Assembly: GCA_016868665.1 (NCBI GenBank) | Contig: VGGK01000007.1 | Span: 16,995 to 80,994, forward strand | Reading direction: 5' to 3' | DNA length: 64,000 nt | From: Chlorobiota bacterium | Lineage (GTDB): Bacteria > Bacteroidota > Chlorobiia > Chlorobiales > Chlorobiaceae | Shown here: positions 57,846-64,000 of the stretch, in pieces | How positions within the stretch are numbered: the first letter of the stretch is position 1 | Layout: each line of letters begins with the position of its first letter | The notes under the pieces: generated by a model | Database searches by the model: none | What the model was told of the DNA's origin: nothing | What the model saw: the letters and a program-made list of their open reading frames with translations, nothing else | Translations under genes and position numbers: made by a program

Positions 57846-57871
57846 GCCGGTTTTTTCTACCGCTTTGACAG

Positions 57872-57907
57872 GGAAGGCAGTGTTTGCGCACTGCCTTCCT
57901 TTTTTTT
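57872..57907 (+). terminator. Terminator of the small lipoprotein gene
   Basis: GGAAGGCAGTG-TTTGCG-CACTGCCTTCC with eight T following; 27 bp after the stop. Confidence 0.95.
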
Positions 57908-58753
57908 CTGCGCCAGGCAGGACGCCGCTCACTCTCTTTTTCCCTGAAACCCCGCTTTGTATCCGCCCGGTTCTGAATTTCGGCAAAAAAAACAGGGCGG
58001 TTGAACATGTCCTGACCTTCTTCCGCAAAGATTCTTGCGCCTGTCTTGTTATCCGGAACCGAGTCTGAGAGATGCCCGGAAGTCGCGTGATAACATGCTG
58101 GTGCCCGGGAAAACCGGTACTGATCTTTCCTCGGAGAGAGCGAACCGTTCTTCGCAAGAGCCGGTTTGAGCCGCAATCTTCTCATGCATAACAACCGCTA
58201 TTCACCCTTGCATTCGCGGCACTATCGACCGAAGCGATCCGGAAGCTGACAGCGCAGAAAGAGGGCTTGAGAAAAGATATCTGTTTCAGGCAAGCAACCC
58301 TGATCCTTCTCCAAAGGCGATTGCCGATCCATACGAAAAAATATGGAGGACAGAATTATGGGTATCCCGAAAAAGTGTCGCGAGCGGCCGGAGTGCAAGG
58401 CGGATGGAGCAGAGCAACCGTAGTGTACACCCCGGTACATGAGGATTACGAGCACCGGCCAACCCGGGCAATCCGGATGCGGAATAACGTTTTCGAGGTG
58501 CTCTTGTTATCTGAAGGCAGGAAGTATCGGCAAATCGGATCATGTATTGAACATCGGAAAATCACAAGCTCTCAATAGACGTATCGGACATGCTGAAGAT
58601 AATACAGGTACATTGCTATTCCGGGCGATCAGGATAATGATAATGCAACCCTGATACCGAAAACCCGTTTCTGATATGAAACAGATTTGACGACATCCGA
58701 CGATACAGATGGCCCGGTTATAGATGTTGTTATATCAGATCATGATCGGATTA
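57908..58753. other. Gene-poor interval
   Basis: About 850 bp with no credible gene. Frames found here (for instance 58267-58578) run across repeat copy B and have no recognisable content. Besides copy B (58360-58504) I see nothing definite; it may be decayed mobile or repeat sequence, as base use shifts toward AT before the second mreB. Confidence 0.5.
58360..58504. repeat. Degenerate MITE-like repeat, copy B
   Basis: Starts GGGTATCCCGAAAAAGTGTC and ends AACGTTTTCGAGGTGCTC. The right half aligns well with copies A and C: GATTACGAGCACCGGCCAAC, then GGGCAATCCGG and GGAATAACGTT. Ends are only imperfectly inverted. Confidence 0.55.
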
Positions 58754-59887
58754 CTATAAATCATTGTCATTGTTCCTGCTTTGATTGTTCTCGCTGTTCT
58801 GTTGAGATGTTCCCGAATCCGTATCCTGATTTTTACCTGAGAAGAATGGATTCTTATTCTTGTTGGTGCTGAGAAGAGTTCTGTAAAATGGCAGGTCTTC
58901 AATAATAGTGCCGATACCCATGATTACAGGGGTAAGCGGATTATCAACCATATTGACGGGTATGGTTGTCTCAGTGGCAATTTTTTTATTCATATCTTTA
59001 ATCAGAGCCCCGCCGCCTGTAAGGTAAATGCCTCTTTTAAGAATATCGACAGCAATGTCAGGTTTTGGAGAGAGGGCTTCGATATTCTTTCTGATGGAAA
59101 CAATGATCTGATTCAATGGGGTAGCTATCACTTTTCTTAGTGTTTCCGAGTCAATTTCAATGGTATCCGGCAGACCTGTCTCGATGTTTAATCCGCTGAC
59201 ATTCATTGATAGTTCCTGTTCGAGCCTCAGGGCTGAACTGAGAGTCTTTTTGATTGTTTCAATGATATAGTCGCTGATTGCCAGATTTCTGTGATCTCGA
59301 ATATAGCGATTGATGGTGTCATCCAGTTCAGTGCCGGCAATGGGCAGGGATTCGCCGGATGCAATACCTCCAAGGCATATGACCGCTATTTCAGTAGTTC
59401 CGGCTCCTATATTGACAATCATATTGCCAACCGGTTCAAAGGGGTTCAGTCCGATACCGATCGCCGCGGCCATAGGTTCGGCTACAAGATAGATTTCTCT
59501 TGCTCCGATATGTTCTGCGGCATCATAGACAGCTCTTTTTTCAACCTCGGTTATTCCCATAGGAATACTGATCACCATACGACGAATGCTCCAGTAAAAT
59601 TTTGTTTTAACTTTATCGAGCAGCACTTTTATCATTTTCACCGTGCATTCGTAATCGGCAATAACACCTTTTTTGACTGGTCTGATGGTAATGATACCCG
59701 GATGCAGTTTTTCGTGCATGATCAAGGCATCGCGCCCGACCTCGAGAATTTTGTTTGAACGGGCCTCACAGGCTAAAATCGAAGGCTCGTTGACGATCAG
59801 CCCCTTTCCTCGTTGATAGATCAGGGTGTTTACTGTTCCTAAATCGAGACCTATATCTATACCCCGGTCTAAATGAAATCCGTTCAT
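58754..59887 (-). CDS. Second, divergent MreB-like protein with polar tail
   Basis: A 377-residue MreB paralogue, clearly MreB in IGLDLGTVNTLIY, VAEPMAAAIGIG (E137) and LTGGGALIKD. Differences from the 50969-51997 copy: no N-terminal amphipathic helix; the phosphate-2 loop reads IVNIGAGTTE, so the usual Asp is N159 and the second Gly is A162; and a 35-residue tail rich in N, Q, D and S (about 343-377, PFFSGKNQDTDSGTSQQNSE). The gene is more AT-rich than its neighbours. It stands alone. It may be an altered or regulatory filament partner; activity is unknown. Confidence 0.92.
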   Translation of the reverse strand: MNGFHLDRGIDIGLDLGTVNTLIYQRGKGLIVNEPSILACEARSNKILEVGRDALIMHEKLHPGIITIRPVKKGVIADYECTVKMIKVLLDKVKTKFYWSIRRMVISIPMGITEVEKRAVYDAAEHIGAREIYLVAEPMAAAIGIGLNPFEPVGNMIVNIGAGTTEIAVICLGGIASGESLPIAGTELDDTINRYIRDHRNLAISDYIIETIKKTLSSALRLEQELSMNVSGLNIETGLPDTIEIDSETLRKVIATPLNQIIVSIRKNIEALSPKPDIAVDILKRGIYLTGGGALIKDMNKKIATETTIPVNMVDNPLTPVIMGIGTIIEDLPFYRTLLSTNKNKNPFFSGKNQDTDSGTSQQNSENNQSRNNDNDL

Positions 59888-60147
59888 GTACTTAAATATT
59901 TGAATTTGAATAAGATATAGTTTGTGTTCGTTTCAGGAAATCCGGGCATAAAGCCTTATAATATACGAAAAAAATAAATAAATAGCTTTTATGTGTGCCT
60001 GGCAGAACAGGGCGCTTTCTACTGCAGGGCTTCCCGTCGATCATGATGTGATTGTTATGGCAGAAAGCCTTTGTTGCGAGCGATTGCGGGCAATGATAAA
60101 AAGGCTTTCAGGAGGATTGTGAATGGATCGGGAAAAATGTAAATGAC
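59888..60147. other. Intergenic interval before the second mreB
   Basis: About 260 bp with no gene. It holds the AT-rich putative promoter of the second mreB (59888-59980) and unassigned sequence. Confidence 0.5.
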
Positions 60148-60180
60148 AAAGCCCTGTACCACGATATGTTACAGGGCTTT
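60148..60180 (-). terminator. Terminator after tRNA-Gln
   Basis: AAAGCCCTGTA (60148-60158) pairs with TACAGGGCTTT (60170-60180); lies 7 bp after the tRNA on the minus strand. T-tract is short. Confidence 0.7.
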
Positions 60181-60186
60181 GTCGTG

Positions 60187-60259
60187 CTGAGGAGCCAGGA
60201 CTCGAACCTGGAATTGCCTGATCCAGAATCAGGAGCCTTACCAATTTGGCCACTCCTCA
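60187..60259 (-). tRNA. tRNA-Gln(CTG)
   Basis: Acceptor TGAGGAG/CTCCTCA, D arm TGGCCAAATTGGTAAGGC, anticodon loop TTCTGGA (CTG, reads CAG), T arm CCAGGTTCGAGTCCTGG. CCA not encoded. Confidence 0.95.
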
Positions 60260-60387
60260 ATAAGAGTCATGAATATAGCAAAAAAATATTGAATACAATA
60301 CTCTGTTGCTCTGTAAAATGAAAAAATACAGATTGTGCCGTCAGAACGCCATCAGGGTACCTCATCGGCGCATGTATGAGAGACCAC

Positions 60388-61278
60388 CTACAGGGCAAGC
60401 AGCAATATCGGCAGGAGCAGCAGGCATCCGATCATGGTAGCCGAAGCGAGCGCGGTGGAAAAATCCATTGCGGAACGCTCCATGCGCAGGGCAGGAGAAC
60501 GGAGCATTCCTGCCGGAGCTGCCGCACAGAGGATGGCGACGCTGTTCTCCATCTCCTGAAGGCCGCAGACTGCAGCCGCAGCGTATCCCGCAGCTGCGCC
60601 GACCGCCAGTCGTATCACGAACCCGGAAAAGAGAGTCTTCCTGTCTGCCGGAGGCACTCTCAGAGAAGCGCCGGAAGCAAGCAGGAGCAGGGGAATGGCC
60701 AATTGAGCGATATCGTGCAGCGCTACGGCCACAACCGGTTCAAACCTGAAGTCTGCAATATTCATCGCCAGCCCGCACGCCAGCGACCAGAGCATCGCCT
60801 TGTCTGCTGCTTCATGCTGCGTTGCCGAAGCGGAAAAAACCTGTTTCTGTCGTGCAAAGCGGGTCAGAGCCACTGCGGAAAGCAGTGAGCCGCCATGGAA
60901 CAGCAGGAATGCCGCGACTCCTTCATTGCCGAAAAACGGCTTGACGAAAGGCAGGACGAATCCTGTATGGGCAGCAACGATTCCCATGGTAAAAGCGGCT
61001 CGCGCCGGCTCTCCGAGGTGCAGCAGAGATGCCGCAGTTGCAGAGCAGGCAAGCATGCATGCGCTCACCGCCAGGGCGACCAGCGGCAGCAGGATCATTC
61101 CGGAACTCAGCGCGATATAAGGAAAAACGGAGAGCGTCAGGGCCGGAAGGCTGACGAGAGAGACAAACCGGAAAAGAAATGAAACGGCATTATCGTCGAT
61201 AACCCCGATTCTTCCGAGCAGCAGGCCAAGTAAAAAAAATAAGGGAACCGGAAGAAACAGGAAAAGTGTATCGTACAT
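60388..61278 (-). CDS. AEC-family permease
   Basis: A 296-residue membrane protein of the auxin efflux carrier (AEC) family with about ten hydrophobic segments: LFLPVPLFFLLGLLLGRIGV at the start, LPALTLSVFPYIAL, GFVLPFVKPFFGNEG, IPLLLLASGASLRV and a C-terminal SATMIGCLLLLPILLL. Bacterial members export or import organic acids such as malate; substrate not determinable. The frame opens earlier (61311), within the Arg tRNA flank, but ATG 61278 (MYDTLFLFL) is chosen. It lies between tRNA-Gln and tRNA-Arg. Confidence 0.88.
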   Translation of the reverse strand: MYDTLFLFLPVPLFFLLGLLLGRIGVIDDNAVSFLFRFVSLVSLPALTLSVFPYIALSSGMILLPLVALAVSACMLACSATAASLLHLGEPARAAFTMGIVAAHTGFVLPFVKPFFGNEGVAAFLLFHGGSLLSAVALTRFARQKQVFSASATQHEAADKAMLWSLACGLAMNIADFRFEPVVAVALHDIAQLAIPLLLLASGASLRVPPADRKTLFSGFVIRLAVGAAAGYAAAAVCGLQEMENSVAILCAAAPAGMLRSPALRMERSAMDFSTALASATMIGCLLLLPILLLAL

Positions 61279-61314
61279 GGACTGAGGTGCGGTTAAGCCG
61301 TCCTGTGGCAAGTA

Positions 61315-61391
61315 TGGTACACCCGAGAGGATTCGAACCCCTAACCTTCTGATCCGTAGTCAGATGCTCTATCCAGTTGAGCTACGGGTGC
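61315..61391 (-). tRNA. tRNA-Arg(ACG)
   Basis: Acceptor GCACCCG/CGGGTGT, D arm AGCTCAACTGGATAGAGC, anticodon loop CTACGGA (ACG), T arm GGGGTTCGAATCCTC. Encoded CCA present, unlike the other tRNAs here. Confidence 0.95.
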
Positions 61392-61398
61392 AACAGTG

Positions 61399-61472
61399 TA
61401 GCGTGTACGGGATTCGAACCCGTGATCTTCGCCTTGAGAGGGCGATGTCCTGGGCCACTAGACGAACACGCC
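61399..61472 (-). tRNA. tRNA-Glu(CTC)
   Basis: Acceptor GGCGTGT/ACACGCT, anticodon stem TCGCC/GGCGA, loop CTCTCAA (CTC, reads GAG), T arm CGGGTTCGAATCCCG. CCA not encoded. 7 bp from tRNA-Arg. Confidence 0.95.
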
Positions 61473-61513
61473 ATGATACTGTACTCCAAAACGAACCCGA
61501 CATCCATCAGGAG

Positions 61514-61587
61514 TGGGCCCTGTAGGACTTGAACCTACGACCCAGCGATTATGAGTCGCTTGCTCTGACCAACTGAGCTAAGGGCCC
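61514..61587 (-). tRNA. tRNA with CAT anticodon, probably tRNA-Ile2 (lysidine type)
   Basis: Acceptor GGGCCCT/AGGGCCC, D arm AGCTCAGTTGGTCAGAGC, anticodon stem/loop GCGACTCATAATCGC (CAT), T arm GTAGGTTCAAGTCCTAC. The body resembles E. coli ileX, whose C34 is changed to lysidine to read AUA, more than elongator tRNA-Met. Not an initiator by its acceptor. CCA not encoded. Confidence 0.85.
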
Positions 61588-61669
61588 TCAAACCTTCGCT
61601 TTAGAGGCTGTTAATATAACTCTTCGGAGAGAATTAGCAAAACAATATTCATCTTTCCGGATCTTTTTT

Positions 61670-62944
61670 TCAGATGAACTCCTGGTACTTCTCTCTCGAT
61701 ATTTCCGCTCCGAGCCCGGAGAGTTTCTCTTCTATTTTTTCGTAGCCCCGGTCAAGGTGATAGACCCGAAGTACTTCGGTAACGCCGTCGGCAACAAGCC
61801 CGGCAAGCACCAGACAGGCTGACGCTCTCAGATCGGTTGACATGACTTTCGTGCCCGAGAGTTTCCGCGGTCCATGCACGACAGCTTGGTTTTTAAGGAT
61901 GTCGATATGAGCGCCGAGGCGGTTGAGCTCCGGAATATGGTTGAACCGTTCGTGATAGACCTTGTCGGTAATCCTGCTGACCCCCTCGGCTTGCGTCATG
62001 AGGGCGGTCCACTGCGCCTGCATGTCTGTCGGAAACGAAGGGTACGGTTTTGCCGTAACGCTTGTAGCCCTGAGTGTTTCCGGGCTTTCGAGCGTCACGC
62101 TCTGGTCGGAATGGGTGACATCGCAGCCAGCAAGAGAGAACTTTTTCAGCACCGACCGGAGCTGCAGCGGTTCCACGCCGTCCAGAGTGATGCTTCCTTT
62201 TGTTATGGCCGCAGCTGCAAGCAGGGTGCCGGCCTCGATCCTGTCGAACACATTGGTGAATTCAACAGCTCTCAGCCGATCGACTCCCTCGATCCGCAGT
62301 TCCGTCGTTCCGGTGCCCTCTATGTGGGCTCCCATTGCCGAAAGAAACCTGCAAAGGGTTTCGATCTCAGGTTCGGCCGCGGCATTGACGAGCGTCGTGG
62401 TTCCTTCAGCCAGAACGGCAGCCATAAGGGCATTTCCGGTAGCGCCCACCGACGAGATCGGAAAGTCGATACACCCGCCCTGCAGTTTTCCTTTTTTCGC
62501 TTTTGCTCTGATGAAACCGGTTTCGATGGAGATCTCGGCGCCGAGCTTCTCCATGGCCATCAGATGCAGATCGATCGGTCTGGGTCCGAACGCGCATCCT
62601 CCCGGCAGCGACACCCTTGCCTCGCCGAATCTTGCGAGCAGCGGTCCGAGCACGTAGATCGACGCTCGCATTTTCTTGACAAGCTCGTAAGGCGCCAGAA
62701 TGCTTTCTACATTTTCCGCCGAAACCGTGAGGGTATTGTCTGAAAACGACGTTTCCGTTCCGAGGTGATCGAGCAGACCGGTGAACGTGCGGATATCCTG
62801 CAGGTCGGGTATTCTGTGCAGCGTAAACCGGCCTTCGCCGACGAGCAGCGTCGCAGCAATGACAGGAAGTGAAGAGTTTTTCGATCCGGAAGCGGTAACC
62901 CGCCCGGACAGACGGTTTCCTCCTCGAATGACAAGCTTGTCCAT
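61670..62944 (-). CDS. murA: UDP-N-acetylglucosamine 1-carboxyvinyltransferase
   Basis: MurA transfers enolpyruvate from PEP to UDP-GlcNAc, the first committed step of peptidoglycan synthesis. The 424-residue protein has the SGSKNSSLP entry (20-28, Lys22), the active-site C117 in [31 protein letters not shown] and [15 protein letters not shown]. Cys at 117 means it should be fosfomycin-sensitive, unlike Asp-type MurA. ATG 62944 is normal; the 359-bp upstream gap holds repeat copy C. Confidence 0.97.
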   Translation of the reverse strand: MDKLVIRGGNRLSGRVTASGSKNSSLPVIAATLLVGEGRFTLHRIPDLQDIRTFTGLLDHLGTETSFSDNTLTVSAENVESILAPYELVKKMRASIYVLGPLLARFGEARVSLPGGCAFGPRPIDLHLMAMEKLGAEISIETGFIRAKAKKGKLQGGCIDFPISSVGATGNALMAAVLAEGTTTLVNAAAEPEIETLCRFLSAMGAHIEGTGTTELRIEGVDRLRAVEFTNVFDRIEAGTLLAAAAITKGSITLDGVEPLQLRSVLKKFSLAGCDVTHSDQSVTLESPETLRATSVTAKPYPSFPTDMQAQWTALMTQAEGVSRITDKVYHERFNHIPELNRLGAHIDILKNQAVVHGPRKLSGTKVMSTDLRASACLVLAGLVADGVTEVLRVYHLDRGYEKIEEKLSGLGAEISREKYQEFI

Positions 62945-63303
62945 GGTGCTCCTGAGTCGTGAAAAAACCCATATTTACTGATTTCGATCCAAAAAAAACA
63001 GAAAAAAAACAACCCGCCCTTTTTTCGGATGAAAAAATTTATGATTAACCTTTCATATGGCTTCCTGGGAACCTCTGAAAAGTGTGATGACCGATCAAAG
63101 AAGCGATCAGAGAAGCAATCTCCCTGAATGAGCGCGAGTATTTGGGCGCGGGAGCGGAGAAACCTGAGAGTACACTGCAGCATATGAAGATTTCGAGCAC
63201 CGGTCAACGCAGCATTTCTGTGCGTCATAACTTTGCAGAGGTTCCCTCTTGTCAATCGGATCGAACAGCCGCTTGCTTTATTTTCACTGACAGAAGACAT
63301 GTT
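62945..63303. other. Intergenic region between murA and the EnvC-like gene
   Basis: 359 bp with no gene. It contains AT-rich promoter-like sequence (62980-63050) upstream of murA and the MITE-like copy C; the right end leads into the EnvC-like gene. Confidence 0.6.
63067..63246. repeat. MITE-like repeat, copy C (best preserved)
   Basis: A 180-bp element with matching terminal inverted repeats: GGGAACCTCTGAAAAGT at the left and the complement of GGGAACCTCTGCAAAGT at the right (16 of 17). It has no coding capacity. Internal sequence aligns with copies A and B. No clear target-site duplication was seen. Confidence 0.75.
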
Positions 63304-64000
63304 ATGTCCATCATGAGCATACAATACCATCCAGAGACAGTTCGCAGATTCCGCAGGATGCTTCTGTTCCTGTTTTTCTTTCTTCCTTTCGTTGTTTCAT
63401 CTCTTCCGGCCCTGTCTGATCCGGTCACCAACGACGAGATCCGGCAGATAACAAAAGAGCGCCAGACGATCGAGGCGACCCTGAAAAAGCTGCAGAAGGA
63501 GTTGCGCACATACCAGTCGAAGCTCAACGCGACGGCCAGCAAGGAGAAGCGATCGCTTGCCACTCTCGAAAACATCCGACGCCAGATACTCGTTACCGAG
63601 AAGCTGATCGCAGAAAACCAGAGCTATCTTGCCGAGCTCGACGATGATATAGACAGTCTCGGCAGTGAAATCGGAGCGAACCGGAAAAAGCATGCGCGGC
63701 TGACCGGCGATTTTCGCAGGACCTCCATATCCGTCTACAAATACGGGCGCAACCGGGAAGCCGAACATCTTTTCTCGTCCGGATCGGTTAACGAAGCGCT
63801 TGCCAGGGCCCAATACATCGGATTTTTTTCAAGAGCGGTCAGCGCCAATGTCGAAAAACTGAGAAAAAATGCCGCCCAGCTCGAAAATAACCAGGCGACG
63901 CTTAAAAAGCGCTTCCGGCAAAAAGCCGCGGTGCTCAAAGAACAGGAGCAGCATCTGAAGAGCTATGCCCGGACGCGCAAAGAGAAAGAACTTGCGCTCG
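63304..64000 (+). CDS. EnvC-like murein-hydrolase activator, N-terminal coiled coil (3' end outside window)
   Basis: An open frame runs to the window edge: a signal anchor (RRMLLFLFFFLPFVVSSLP, about residues 17-35) then about 195 residues of charged heptad-rich coiled coil (KERQTIEATLKKLQKELRTY, ENIRRQILVTEKLIAENQSY, NNQATLKKRFRQKAAVLKEQ). This is the arrangement of EnvC-type proteins, where a coiled coil precedes a degenerate LytM domain that activates amidases at division; that domain would be outside. ATG 63304 is chosen; 63313 is possible. Confidence 0.8.
   Translation, partial: MSIMSIQYHPETVRRFRRMLLFLFFFLPFVVSSLPALSDPVTNDEIRQITKERQTIEATLKKLQKELRTYQSKLNATASKEKRSLATLENIRRQILVTEKLIAENQSYLAELDDDIDSLGSEIGANRKKHARLTGDFRRTSISVYKYGRNREAEHLFSSGSVNEALARAQYIGFFSRAVSANVEKLRKNAAQLENNQATLKKRFRQKAAVLKEQEQHLKSYARTRKEKELAL

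Noticed and set aside
58267..58578. 103-codon open frame in the gene-poor interval
   Set aside because: It overlaps repeat copy B and has no conserved-looking content or ribosome site.

Overview
The window reads as about 64 kb of chromosome from a green sulfur bacterium (Chlorobiaceae; Chlorobium, Chlorobaculum or Pelodictyon type). Supporting signs are a Gram-negative outer-membrane gene set (lpxK, lptD, a BamA/TamA-like barrel), a carbamoyl-phosphate synthetase present as an N-terminal half only, AcnB (used by the reductive TCA cycle), bacillithiol-type bshA, CIRCE-controlled groESL, and amino-acid genes scattered singly instead of grouped in operons. No photosynthesis gene lies in the window, so the assignment rests on protein resemblance remembered from that group. 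Most of the window is ordinary, densely packed, moderately GC-rich coding DNA.

Layout. 0-11.5 kb: end of a FISUMP-domain protein, a methyltransferase-like membrane protein, a cysteine hydrolase, lpxK with an acyltransferase, purD, a JAMM peptidase, half-carB, trpC, rpe, and an M23 peptidase/DUF2795/BamA-like envelope operon. 11.6-24 kb: polA-pheA, yebC-ruvC-pgsA-TPR, a divergent peroxiredoxin/Fur-PerR pair, a second FISUMP protein and RNase R. 24.1-29.2 kb: a signalling island (see below). 29.2-31 kb: a rhodanese behind a 43-bp palindrome, repeats and duplicated tRNA-Ser pieces, tRNA-Gly. 31-46 kb: trpB, lptD, a hydrolase, an Rrf2 regulator, uvrA, groESL, queC, a CPBP protease, trpA, a glycosyltransferase and an SDR/SRPBCC pair. 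47-57.5 kb: a tiny lipoprotein, a Ca/Na antiporter, an archaeal-type methionine adenosyltransferase divergent from bshA, mreB, hisD-queA and acnB. 57.6-64 kb: a repeat-rich lipoprotein, a gene-poor stretch, a second divergent mreB, a tRNA cluster, an AEC transporter, murA and the start of an EnvC-like gene.

The most interesting system is at 24154-29231. It is a complete alpha-hydroxyketone (CAI-1 type) quorum-sensing pair like that of Vibrio: cqsA (autoinducer synthase) and, divergently, cqsS (membrane receptor kinase). The receptor aligns almost residue for residue with Vibrio CqsS as I remember it (H194, W104, S107 and F162 at the same numbers). It differs in two pocket positions, has two intact receiver domains and ends in its own Hpt domain, so the relay normally passed through separate LuxU is partly built in. 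Each gene is followed by an overlapping partner: a GNAT acetyltransferase after cqsA and a glutamine amidotransferase-like protein after cqsS. No LuxU, LuxO or output regulator is visible nearby.

Other points worth attention: a near-perfect operator-like palindrome with ATACCC/GGGTAT arms before the rhodanese gene; a degenerate MITE-like repeat family with terminal inverted repeats (three copies, one inside the peroxiredoxin/Fur intergenic region); an 85-bp duplication of the tRNA-Ser 3' end plus terminator; and a second MreB whose phosphate-2 loop has lost its Asp.
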